Origin: Gorsachius magnificus
Lineage: Eukaryota > Chordata > Aves > Pelecaniformes > Ardeidae
Reading direction: 5' to 3'
NCBI GenBank assembly: GCA_034008185.1
Contig: CM067087.1
Coordinates: forward strand, 42,922,590-42,986,589
DNA: 64,000 bases
A program made the position numbers and the translations under genes. Positions within the stretch are counted from its first letter, which is position 1; each line of letters starts with the position of its first letter. The notes beneath the pieces were generated by a model. That model was given only the letters and a program-made list of their open reading frames with translations, did no database searches and was not told the DNA's origin. This document shows positions 1-12,100 of this stretch, piece by piece.

Positions 1-519
1 TTGCTGGTTTGTCATCTGATGCAGGATTAGTAATACCAAAGGAGCTTTATTAACATTGTCACTAATTAAATATTCTAGACCTTTATTTGAAATTGGGAAG
101 GTGTGATATGTTAGCTGCTATGTAACTTTATTAAATCAGAAATTCACTGTGATTTCAGCCAACCAATCCACCTTATTTTGCAGTGAATTACTCAAGGGTG
201 GTAACGTTTGTCTTCACACTTGTTAGGCTGATTCGGTCATGTAACCAAGCACTTGCAATTGTACACAATCGGTAGGTAAGTGGTAATTTTCCAACCTTTT
301 AAAGATAAGTGTAAGAAAAATGAACACAATATTAGTTTTGTATTCTGTTACGTTCATGAATATTGAATGTGAAAACCATAGTTTATTGGATGTATGGAGA
401 CCAAAGGCTTTGCAGTGAATTAAAGTAGAAAAAAGAATTGCTTCGAAGAAAATGTGAGCATCATAAATCCAGTTGTTCTTTTTTTGTACTTAAATCAGGT
501 CAGGTTCATCCAGGTTGTT
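1..519. other. AT-rich noncoding stretch
   Basis: No repeat family or gene is recognisable here. The stretch is AT-rich with several TTAATTA/TAATTAAA-like cores, for example near position 60. Read on the minus strand it lies just downstream of a possible terminal exon and contains one AATAAA hexamer at 387-382. It could be 3' UTR and downstream flank of that candidate, or plain intergenic or intronic DNA. Confidence 0.5.
382..387 (-). terminator. Candidate polyadenylation signal AATAAA
   Basis: A canonical AATAAA hexamer on the minus strand, 135 bases beyond the TGA at 522-520, is followed by T/G-rich sequence (minus strand, about 330-310). This arrangement fits a 3' end for the candidate exon. 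The hexamer is common in AT-rich DNA, so alone it is weak evidence. Confidence 0.2.
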
Positions 520-786
520 TCAGGCAAATGTAATTGTTCTTTCTGGGCTTCCTGGGGCTTGCCTAATTATAGAAAAAGCAGCTAATAGTAAGTCAGGGTT
601 GACTTTGAACTCTTCAGCTATTGTTTCAGATTTAATTCTCTTTTCTTCACTTAAAATATACACTTCTACTGTGCTATCACCACAGTTATAGAAAGGAGTA
701 TCAAATATTGAGACTTTGGGATTACTGCCTTTCATATTCTCTTCAAGGATACAATAAAATCCCAAAGAACTTGGAACAATTCTTTT
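520..786 (-). CDS. Possible terminal coding exon, unidentified protein
   Basis: On the minus strand a frame is open from an in-frame TAG at 789-787 to a TGA at 522-520, about 88 codons. The encoded peptide is balanced and hydrophilic; its second half (about residues 45-75) is rich in Glu, Lys, Ile and Leu and looks helix-forming, and it ends in a short Pro/Gly/Ser turn and a hydrophobic tail. I do not recognise it. The upstream TAG can be read as the end of a splice acceptor (cacctag before AAAAG), with a weak pyrimidine tract and a branch-point-like ctaac about 40 bases upstream. An AATAAA lies about 135 bases after the stop. The longest frame has no ATG near its start, which suits an internal or last exon better than a single-exon gene. 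It could equally be a chance frame or a degenerate retrocopy. Confidence 0.22.
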   Translation of the reverse strand, partial: KRIVPSSLGFYCILEENMKGSNPKVSIFDTPFYNCGDSTVEVYILSEEKRIKSETIAEEFKVNPDLLLAAFSIIRQAPGSPERTITFA

Positions 787-1021
787 CTAGGTGCAGTGTC
801 TTTCTGAATACTGCAATCCTGTGTTAGTTTTCTAATGGTTGATTATACTGTGACTCCTTGGGGCTGAGCAAAAATTACTGTTGAATAATTATTCCTCAAA
901 TAGCTGTCACAGTAATGTCTTGATATTTACCAGTAAAAAAGTATATAGAGGACCAGTTGACTTCTGATAGATGGGAGTAGTTACGGTGTTTGAAGGTACA
1001 GTTCATTAAGTTGCATTTTCC

Positions 1022-1079
1022 TGCAGTGATGCGTAGTGAATGACCCTTAAGTTGCAGTGATGCGTAGTGAATGACCCTT
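1022..1079. repeat. Tandem duplication, 31-bp period
   Basis: A 27-base unit (tgcagtgatgcgtagtgaat plus 7 bases) occurs at 1022-1048 and again, identical, at 1053-1079, separated by aagt. The period is 31 bp and the copies show no mismatch, so the duplication is recent or conserved. Each unit holds tgatgcgta and gtgaatgac, loosely CRE/AP-1-like, so the array could double a factor site. It is not part of a recognised microsatellite. Confidence 0.85.
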
Positions 1080-4000
1080 GTGGATGTGTGGGGCCGAAGG
1101 GGCTCTGTTTATATGAAGCTCGCTCCCAAACCTCTGAAGTTTTCAGCATATTTAGATCTTTTTCCCCCCAAGAGTTAGGAAATCAGCTTTGAGGCTACTG
1201 AACTATCATGTTTCACTTCTCCAGGAGGAAAAATTACTTCTGCACATTTTTTGCCAGTTGTTGATATTTTGCAGTTGGGTGTAGTATTTCGGTACCACAT
1301 GGATCCTATATCTAGAATTTTGATGTTAGGAGATTTTTGAATTTTTTTTTTTTTCTGGCCTTTCTGGCTGCAGACTTGGCTGTGCGCTGTGTATTGCAGT
1401 GCGGGAAGCTACTTGAGCTCCTAAGAGCTAAAACTGTGTTTTTGTGGCCTTCTGGAAATGTTCTCTGGGTGCTACTGCTGTAAATGATGACACTTTAGCT
1501 ACTGGGAATAAAGGTGGCACAGTGACTGAAAAACGTGAAACACAGTTCTTCATTATATTGGCTTTTGAGCTTTTTATTTATAAATGTATACACATACAGA
1601 CATATGTAATAGCTATATTATAAAGAAGCGAAAGGTAACATTGCAGAAACAAACCAAAAAATTCTTCTCTGCTCCCCCTAAAACTCCAGGCAGTTTGTTA
1701 GAGGGGTGATTACATGGAAAACAATGCTGTACAGATAACGTAGTAATAATACCTAAATATAAATGTAACACAGGAATGATAATTAAAAATAATTCCAAAA
1801 TCAAACCCATTTTAATTATTTTTAGTCCAGAGTGAAGAATAAAGGGTGTTTTAAATAGATGTCAAACAACCATTACTTTTGCAAATTCATTATTCTTTGT
1901 TAAGATAACAATTAACATGTATATAATGGGACTGAAACAAGTTCACCACTCATAAGATCAAAGCTAATTAGAATTGTGCTAAAAGTGTGTGAGCTTGTTT
2001 GAAATTCCCTCAAGCAGTAGGGAATGATCGAGAATTCCTGGTAAACTGATATTACAAAAAAAAAAAAAAAAAAAGCCGTGTGAAGCAGTCAAAGCTAACT
2101 CCTGTTTCCAAGGAAAAGGCAAGAAAAACTATTTAATTTGAAAGCAGCAAATTTGGTTTACAATATTCAGTCTCATTTGTTTATTAAACAAGAGGGGTTT
2201 AAATGGGCTATTTAAATCTATAACCAAGCTCATGAGTGTCTAAAAAAAACCCCCCTTACATATCACTGACAAGGTGTGTGTGGCTTTTTTTTTTTTCTTT
2301 CCCCAAACATGATATTGTGAAGTTAACCCAATATGCAATTCAACATGTATTAGTGGAGCAAGGAATATATCCTTCTAAAAAAAAAAAGGTATCTTTGTTA
2401 CACCACGGTCAGCTTTTCTTGACTTGTTTTTAATTTCTGCAGAATTGGCACTGAGCAGAAATACCCTGTGCTCTTGGATGTTTCTGGCTGGGTGGTCATT
2501 CTTGGACCTACTTCTCTGGTATCTTTTTTTTTTTCCTGCCCTAATCATAGTAAGTTTAAATCAGAATTGCAGCCTGTATCTTTCATGGCTGTGCACTGTG
2601 CTCAAATGCTGAGCATCCGTCAGAACTGGTTTATCTTCCTCCATCTGTCCATCGGTGCGGAGGCAGGCTTCTTCCTTACATCTGCGCTTAAAACTTGGTA
2701 AGTAGTAAGGACTTTGGTTATAGTGTCTGTGAGTTCAGAAAAATCAGTAGTTTTTCTCTGGGCTGCTTCATTTACTACAGAAGCAGTGAATGGATGGAGT
2801 TGTGCTTAGAGGATGAGTTGTTGTTCCTTTCCAAGCCATGTGCAAATAGAACTAGGCCTGAAGAAACAAGGAAATCTGAATCAGTGTTTTCAATCTAGAG
2901 TGTCACGCATTGCAAACACAGTGCTTCTGCTGTGAGATTACTTTAAGAGACAATATTAGATATCTTTTAGAGAATCATAATGGGATTGTTAAAACAGACC
3001 TGGGAATGAAGTATGCAGAAATTTGATTAAATAATAAAAATGTTCAAGGCATTTAAATTAAGCATTAACATTTACTAGGATGTAGTAAGACAGTACCGTG
3101 ACAAACTGTGAATAAAGGCTGTTCATTAGGAAGTTTGCTGATGAATTCTGTTAATGTGGTGAAGGAGTGGTCACTTGGATTTTGGCATCTTTGAATATTC
3201 CAGGAGTCCAGGCAATGGTATAAGATAAGACAATAGTGTAAAAAGTAAGATTAAAAAAAAAAAAATCCTTTGGTCTAGATGAGGAAACATTCCAAGCAGT
3301 ATTTGCCTTTCCATATTTGCCTTCTGGTTGCTATTAACTTAAGGTTTTAACTTTTTAGATCTTGAGGTAATATCAGCTGGGAAGGGGGGAGGCAGGAGGC
3401 CTTGGTCAAAGACTGTAGGAAGACATTATTGGTTAAAACTTAGAATAAATATGACTTCTTCTATCAGAATCTTTATGAATTTGCTAGGCAATAGTATCGA
3501 TATTGCAAAGCTTTCTGGGTTGAAAAATTGTTTGCCCCCCCCATTTTTGGGCACAGTTATGGAGACACATTCCTTGTGTCTGTGTTAAATTCGGTGGAAG
3601 GGGGCTCTGCAGAGGCCAGTCTCTTGGGCTGGTCCCAGCACAATTCTCTTGCTGGTGAGCCTGCAATGTTGCCCTGGCCCCTTTTGATAAGAAGGGGTTC
3701 TCAAATGAAAGTTTTATTAAGAGATCTATGGTTCAACTTCAGCGAGCGTTTTCTTTTTTTATATTCAGAATGAATACTTTGGCTGAAGTAAAGTAGAGGA
3801 ATTCTAATGCAATACTAATCCATTTAAACTGGTAGACCACATATAGCCTACATATAATTTTTTTTAAATGTGTTTTCACTTCAGTCAAGCATTGCAATTT
3901 GCTGACAGATTTTCTTTCTGCATATTGACTTCAATTATTTTTGTGCCAAGTCTTCCCTTAAAAGTCACAATAGACACATTTCTTCATCTGGACCTACATC

Positions 4001-7000
4001 TGTTTCTTATCTTTTATGTCAGCCTCACAGACCACATCTATTGAAATATAGATTGTTTTCTGTATTAAGCACTGAACATGCTTTTAAAATATAAGTGAGA
4101 ATTTGAATCTTTACAGAATGGAAGATACTGTAAATGAACCAATGAATGTTTGGAAAAAAAAAAAAAGCAACAAACAAAAAAACCCCACAACACAAAATCA
4201 GTTCTCTCATCTGCAGTGCTTGTACATGAGATGCAATATTTAATATTAACCCGATATCCCCAACCTCCTTAAATGTCTAATAGGAAGTTAAATTAAATAC
4301 TTTATTAAAAAAAATAAATAAAATAAAATTCTTTAGTGAACCACTATTCTAAAATAAGTTTATTACAATAAAACCATGACCAAATTGATTTTTGTAGTTT
4401 ACCATAGCTTTTTCTGTGTTTCCAACTTTTGTTACTGAAATATTAATTAAATACCCTTGATGTCATATAATATAGGAGCAATCTTATAAGCGTATTTGAG
4501 CTGAACAAAGAAATGATTTGCTCTAATTCACTTTATGGAGATCTCTTAGCAGCATCTTGTGTTACACAAATTGCAGTAGCTGAAGAGTCTTGATTTCAAA
4601 GTTAAAATGCTTAAATTGATTTTTCAGGTCTTTAATAATTTCTCACTGTTCTACATCTTAGTAATAAATGAAACTGACATTCGGAAATCTGTTTTTGTGC
4701 TGGAAATGGAAGCGGGAATGTATACACAAAGAAATGGCTGGTTGCTGCTGCTTGCAAAAAAGCATCAACTGGTCTTACAGGGCACAGTATGGTTAAACTG
4801 CTATGTTATAGTTGTGCTTCTAATGCAAACGGGATGGGGAAATGCTGCCTGGACCGTGTGTGAGCTCTTGGAGAATGCTCCAGCTGGAAGTCTGCTTCGG
4901 CACTGTGGGGATTTGGAGAGAAGGTCTGAGGAACACGTACTGTGGAATAGAGGCCAGTTACTTAATATGAGTTTTGAATATTTTCTGGACCTGTTAATAC
5001 ATACTTGACTCTACATGGCTGCCAAGTCATCGTCCTTATTTAATGTGTCTCAGTAATAAATTTAGCTATCTTGATTCAGTAAGGCACTTAATCATGCAGG
5101 AAATGTGAGTGGAAGAGTTCATTCAACAGATTGGTCTAAAGTTTGGCATATAAATCCTTGTAGCTTTGAGGATAGACCCACAAAAGGCAAAGGTCCTGCT
5201 GAACCCTTCCAGTGGGCACATGAATCTCCAGAGATTTCTGTAATAATCTCTGTCGTATCCAAACATGCAGTCAGTTGCTGCTTGACCCTGAACAGGCTGA
5301 TGTTATTAAACTTGTAAAATTCTTGTGTTTTTAAAACCTTGCCTCTTGGTATTTGGAGAAGTTCCTACAGTAAATGGAGGACAGCCAAGTGCTGCTCGTC
5401 TGGGTGCTCTGGTCCTATGTGCTGTGTGCTCGCAGGGTCGGTCAGGGGCACAGCAGAGTCCCGGGGCAGAGACGGTATCGCTGCCTTCGCCAAGTCCCTC
5501 TGCTCTTCCAAATCTCAGTGCTCCGGGCATCCACCTGCACTTGAGTAGTCCTCACTGTCCCCCAAGTTAAGAATCTGATCAGAAAATTCATGGAGAAGTT
5601 TTCTCACTTTGGACTTCTGAAGATTTTTACTCTCAGTATGGAAAAACTGAATATTCATTGTCTCAGCACAACAAAACAAACGACCTTGTAGTCTGGCAGT
5701 CTTGTCTAAAAATGGGATGGATTTCGGTGTTTACTGCAAGTGGCATTTCAGTACTTGGCATTCCCTGGAGTAGAACCAAAATGCAGTGATCTTTTCCCTG
5801 TTTTGCTGTCTTATTTTTCCCTCCTTTTCCTCTTCCCCCTTAAGATTTGCGATGGGGTTAAAAATCAGAGGGATGTGTCTGACTAAGCTGAAAATTTTAT
5901 CTAAGTTTCTGAGAGAAATTCCTTCATGGCTGTGCCTCACTGTGTATATACCCAAGGTCTGGCCCGTGGCCCCCTCCAGGCAGGGGGGTGTCCAAAGCTT
6001 TGGGAGCAGCACTGATCCTCACCTCCCTTCTGTAATCGTAGTCCAGGGTGGACTTGCTTCCCATCTGGGGCTCGCAGGTACTGCTCTGGGCTGGAGACCT
6101 GGGAAGAGAAGCTTTAGTTAAAAGAATAGTAAAATAACAATCATCAGTGTATAGTTTTTTAGGTGGTGTTGGCAATATAATTACAGACAGAACAATTTGG
6201 AGCGATTATTGGTCAGTATCTCAGATTAATCCATCATTTCATACCTTAAACTCATTGATATTTTACATCCCTGTTATGATTTGAAGAATCCAGGTTTGAT
6301 TTTCCACAGGAGTTAATGAAAACTTCACATAACAAGGAAGATAATGTAATACGAAGAAAAAAATTGCTATGAAATCTTTTTCTAAATTAAGTCTGTAATT
6401 GATCTCCTCAGATGTCATGTCTTGAGAATCTGGCCAAATTTTTTTGTGCATTTATTGCTAAATGACTGATTACCAGATAGATGGAACATAGCAAGCACCA
6501 TATTTTTTGTTTACCTAAAGGCTCATAAATTCAATGTCTGTTGGGTCCCTCAAACATGATATGTTAGCAGATTCCTTCCAGGAAAACAAAACCCAACTAC
6601 AAAGTCATCAGGTTGAAGTATTATCCTTTCGGATCCTTTTTCAACCCAATTCATTCTTTGGCTGTAAATAGGAGCCAGATGCAGTGCTGAGTTCTGATTA
6701 ATTGTTTGTCAAAATATGTGCAGCACGCTGAGCATGGCGGGATGGTGGGCATCCTGGGTTGCTAATGAACTGTACCCAACAGTCTACGCCAAGGTTGTGT
6801 GTGTGTAAACAAACTCTCAGGAAGAAGTATCCTTTGATTAACTGTATCCTCTTATACTCAGCAATGTGAGCATCACAGGGATGTCAGGTCAAGCATTTCA
6901 CAGAAGAATGTATATGTATTAAATGGAGTATTTATGTTAAGCTAGCTTGTCAAAGGTTAGGACAGTGGGGTTATTGTGCTGCTTCTGCCTAAAGCAGGCT

Positions 7001-9120
7001 CTGGAAAATGAGGATGAATGAATGCTTATTGTAACAATGTCGCCACAGCCTTCTGAGGCAAACAAATAACTCTTCAGGTAGATAACTTGAAGCATATATA
7101 ATGACTCAAGGCTGTGTGTCAGATCACTAATAGAGTACAATGAATCACTTGCTCAGCAGTCCCTGGGTTTGGACCAGCAATCCACTCTGCTTAATGTACT
7201 TATTCTGGATGTAACATGTATGTAATTCCTCTGTCTATAGCAGTTGCCTCTTCTATTTCATCTTGTTTGGCCATTTCTGTGGCAAATAAAAGGTGAGCCT
7301 ATGCTGTGCCCTTTTGGGGTCCTATGACAGTATATACTGCCCACCATTCCAGCTTCCCAGCTCTACCCAGGAATCTTGCTGCAGAGCTGACAGCAGCTGT
7401 GCGAGAGCTTTGCATCCTACAGAAATATGCAATGATCCAAATAAGCAAATGACATGCAAAGTGTTAACACCATTTTCATGAGACAATATGAAGATTTTTT
7501 TGTTATGCTAGCTGAAAATCTGAGGAAATCTGAACTTTTAGAGAACCGCAGTGTAAACATACATGCTGCTACAACAGAAATAATTTTAAAGAAGAGTTTG
7601 TATACCCATGCTTATTTTCACAGTGTTGTTTTATTTGCATTAAGGTTGGTGGTGGTAGGGAATGTTGCTGGTTTTTTTTCTCCTTAGAGGTAATTACTTG
7701 TAAAAAGTATTCCCCCCTGCTCCCTTCCATGTGTCCCTACGCCTCTTAGCCAGAGTAGCACACTGCTCCAAACTTCATTATAGATGCAGTCTGCTCTTAA
7801 AAACTGTAACTTAATAAGGATTTCCACGCATGGTGACGGTGCCGCAGTTGTGCAGATCTGATAAGGTTCCCTGTAACAGCCATCACTTTCTAAACTCCTG
7901 TAGCTGTTTTTCTGACCAGAGAATATGGAGGAGGGAAGGAAATCCCAAATATTTGACCTGCTGCCCTATTGTGTTTGTTTAACAAATGGTTCTCACTTAC
8001 AGTAAAGTGAGATTTCTAAAAGGCTGTGCAGTTTAAAATGTCCAGCAGAAAAGGATGGCTTCCTCCGTGGTTTACTGAAACTTCTGCACATATCACTCCC
8101 GTTTACTCCTACCACTGTTAGGTGAACAAGGTGAAATATCTGTTCCTCTCCACTCTTTGAAGCTTTTTTTAGAGACAACATTCCTTCTGAATGAATAACT
8201 TGCTGCCAGGTCAAGAGGAGTGTGGGGTTTTTTGTGTGCGCGCACAGATAAATCGTAGGATTGGATCCCTGCTTTTAAATAAAAGCAGTGATGTTAAACC
8301 CTTCATGAGTCTGATTCAGTTCTTGCTAAGCTCAGTGGGAGTTTTGCCTAGGGGAAAAACTGAGAACCTTCACATTAACTTTGATTTCATTCAAGCTCAT
8401 TTTTGGAAAAACAGCTGATCCACCAGAATACTGTGAATACCACATCTGTGAATGCTAATGGCTGTTTCTGCTGCGTATGATTACCACAAAAACAGCTTTG
8501 AAAAATCTTAACAGGAGAGAGAGTACGAGCCCTTGGTTCCTCTCACTGGAATTGGTGCGGTTTTCGCGAGCTCACGCAGAACAGCAGAGTATTAATTGCA
8601 GCTGTGCTGACATCCCGAGCACTCTCCTGCCACTGGCATGGTGTGAAGGGGAAGTATTTGGAGGGCAACAGCTGGAAATCGTGAGGTCAGCCTAACTCCC
8701 TGCAAGTTGCTGTGCCAGTGGGGTGGCAGGAAGAAACAAATGACTTTTAGGAAAAATCAGTGATGACATACTTGATTAGCAGAATCTCAATTAGGACATT
8801 GCAAAGCTAACTTGGATGTGTCTTGTAGAACAACCCTTCCCACCAGCATGCAGCAGTAAAAAAATCTCAGTGCTGCTGCCCCAAAGAGCCATCATCTCCT
8901 GGCTTGTGTGAATATTCAGAAAGTCCCAAACTTGTTCATAGAAGTAATGACTCTGCAGTCAGCATCATCATTTTTTGCTCATTCTGGTCCTTTGATATCT
9001 GGGACTGTCTGTCCTGCAGGAGAGGTGAGGCAGCCAGGCCAGGAGGTGAATCTCTGCAGGCTCCAGCCAGCGGTGGGGAAAGGGGGATGAGAGTGCAGTT
9101 CCGATCAGGTGGCCAATTCA
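1080..9120. other. Noncoding single-copy stretch
   Basis: No gene or repeat family is supported. The region holds homopolymers (A run at 2056-2074, A run at about 3253-3265, several T runs of 10-13) and scattered short open frames without coding character. The longest, 4607-5008 plus, 133 codons, is hydrophobic at its start and has no visible motif or exon signals. A slightly more GC-rich patch near 5350-5560 is not a CpG island by eye. Confidence 0.5.
2056..2074. repeat. Poly(A) tract, 19 A
   Basis: An uninterrupted run of 19 A. The upstream bases show no retrocopy, and no target duplication is evident, so I read it as a simple homopolymer. Confidence 0.9.
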
Positions 9121-12100
9121 GCTGTTCTAAAAAATTCTCTGAAAGAAACTTTTCTTTTTTTTTTTTTCCCCCAGCACTTACATAAGAAGTGCGAGTTAGG
9201 TGACGCGAGCCCTCCTCGGGGTATTAGTCATACCACAGACGCTGTCTTGAAATGTCTCCAGTTGATACATCTGTACTTTTAACTTTACAAAGGAATTGTT
9301 TGGCTGTGGTGGGACTTGTGAGGACTGTAGAGCCTCACTGGCTTATCTGAAGTTCTCTTAACGTGGAACCTTTTGCAGTCCTGTGCTTTGTATTTCTCCT
9401 AATTGCTCGGTATTGGGAAAACCTGCAGTGGGGACTTGTTTTTATCTCTCTGAAATGACAAATATGAACTTAATTGAAAGGAAAATGATTTTTCAGATTT
9501 ATAGATTTCTAAGTCTAAGAGTCTGCATGAGTAAGTTTAATTAAATTCATTTTCCTGCAGAGCTGCTTATTGTTTCAGTTACTCAAATCTCTACACATGT
9601 TGCTCCTCCTAGCTTTTCAGTTTGCTTGCAAGACATTATTTAAATGCTTGTCAGCTGCCTGAGAAAACCTAGAGGAGCGGGTATGATTTCAAATGTTGCA
9701 TAGGAGAGGGGAAAAAAACCCAAATTGTGGCCTTCCCTATTTTTGTTCACTTCATATGGGCGAATCTAAGTCAACACCCAGGTATGGGAGTTGAGTGATA
9801 AATCAAAACAAATGAACAGTCCCGTTGTTTTTCTTCAGTTATCTTATCTTTGGCCTTTGGCTGTGTAACCAGGAGACCACTGGTAGTGATAGGACTTTGA
9901 ATGCTGTTAAGCAGGTAATTAAGAGTGCCTTGAGAGGATTATTCAGATATATCAGGTTAATGTGAGGGCTTAATGTATGGGGAGTAGCATGGCCAAAACC
10001 AATGGAGAAGGAAACATCATTTGGCTACTGAGAAATAGTTTAGCTGGAGAGAGAAAGGTGAGTGACAGGGATAGCATTGCGTTTTATGCCAGGGCCACAG
10101 AGTGCTTTCAGAAAGAGGAGAAAAAGATGGCGTGGAAATTGTGGAGACTGACAGTGTTTTATGGACAGGAGATGTGACAGGAGTTGTGTAGCTATGGCCT
10201 TAGTGCGGTAGAAAACAGTCAAACACAAAGGAAGAACTGTTTTACCAAAGCAGCAGCATGATTCTTATGGAGATTAAAGAAGGAATTATGGGCTCTGAGC
10301 TACTGGAGATTAAGAGGCAGATGCATGAAACTTGCGTGAAGAGAAAAGCAGTTTTGTTCTCGCACAAAGGGTGCGCCTGGTACTTTCATTTCAGTCAGCA
10401 CTGATTCCTTTTTGATCCAGGAAAAATGCAAAAGTGAGGGAAATTAAAGTTCTTAATGTACTTTCTTGTTTCCTTGTTGAGCTGTCCTTAGAAAACTTGT
10501 AATGGAAAACCTGTCACTGTGTGTATAAAGCAAGAGGCTGCCTCACAAAGATGGAGATCTTGCCGAAGTCACCGATGGGAAGAGAATGATTTCCTGAAGC
10601 TGAGCTGCTGAGGAGGCGTCAGGTTTGGTTGGGGTGCATCAATTAAAACAGCCCAAAAAGGTGCTGATGCTACTGTGTTTAAATAGGGAGGGTGTTTGTA
10701 TTCCCAGGCAGTTACCTCTGAGCCCTAATGTTAAAATAAGAGATGTGGTCCAATTTTGGTGAAAATGGGCTGTGTGGGAGTGCACACACGGCTTGTGCCA
10801 AATGCCAGGGGACAGATTGCCAGAGGAAATCCCTCTTGCGTGGTGCATGGATTTTCAAAGTGGCAGCAGGTCAAAGCTGTGTGTTAAAGGGTACAAGAGT
10901 CATGTTTGCTTTTATTTATTTATTTATTTTAAATTATTTTACTTTGAAATGAGGGAAACAATTTTTTGTTGGGTTTGGTCTTTTTTTCTGGTTAAATGCC
11001 CCTAAAATTTCTGTTCCATCTGGTATAAAAACTTGAGGGGAGACCAACAATAAAACACTGGGTGGAGATGGTTTTTATTAAAAGAAAAAAAAATCATCTT
11101 TGTTAAGTTCCTGAATAAGTCAAAGGACAGTTATCACTGTTGTGTTAATATGCAGACTGTTTATCTAAGGAAGGACAAAGACATCAAACTGTGAAGATAA
11201 GCTCTGAATTATCATAAACTTCATTTCACATGAGAAACTGGTGTTTTAATTCAAAAGGAAATATTCATAAGCTATCTTCGTTCATAATTTGAATATAATA
11301 CGATGAAACCTGTTAATAAGTGACTAGTGGGATTTCTTTTTTTTGCTGTCACAACAGGTGGCTGTGTAATACAGTCTTAACAAAGTAGCCCTTCAGAAAT
11401 AATAACCTCATGAATTTTAAGAGGAAATTCAAATGCACATCAAGGATAGAGAAACAGGATCTTACCTTGCATGGTGAAGAAGTAAGGGTTCGTTCCAAAG
11501 GCCAAGAAGTTTGTGAAGAATCTTGCGTGGACTTTGGTCGATGGGTTTAGTTTGGTATTGAGCAAAGCTACCATGTAAGTGCAGATTTAGGATATGGGTG
11601 TTTGCATCTTGATGAGTGAAAATGAATGTTTACATTGCAAAAAGATGATTTGAACTCTTGTAGTTTGCAGCTGGTAGGAAAATTCAGTGTTTATTCGTGG
11701 GGTGATGGGAAGTCCAGTACTAAATAATGTCATGAAACTGTGTTTTAGTTGCAAGAATTCATCCTGTGCTTTTATCTAAGCTTTATCGTAGAAAGCTGAG
11801 GTGAAAGAGTAAACAACTCTCTGCACAATGAGCATAAACTTTGTTTGGATGAAAAACAGGTATTCTAATTCAGTTGTACATAAGTATTTACAAACAACCT
11901 CATCCGAGTTATGACTTTCTGACTGCATTTTATTTCAGTGAAATTCTTTCTTAAACCAGCCACAAATTTAGAAAATCTGTCCCTTGATCTTCAATTCCTG
12001 GTGCATTTTGCTTCATTTAATTAGGCGATTCATCCACAGGGCAATACCACAGTTGTCCTTGTTGAGACGCCCATTAAACACATGGCAGAGCTGCTGCTTT

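Noticed and set aside
4607..5008. 133-codon plus-strand frame as a membrane protein
   Set aside because: Hydrophobic stretches come from T-rich sequence; no signal-peptide cleavage site, promoter, splice sites or family motif.
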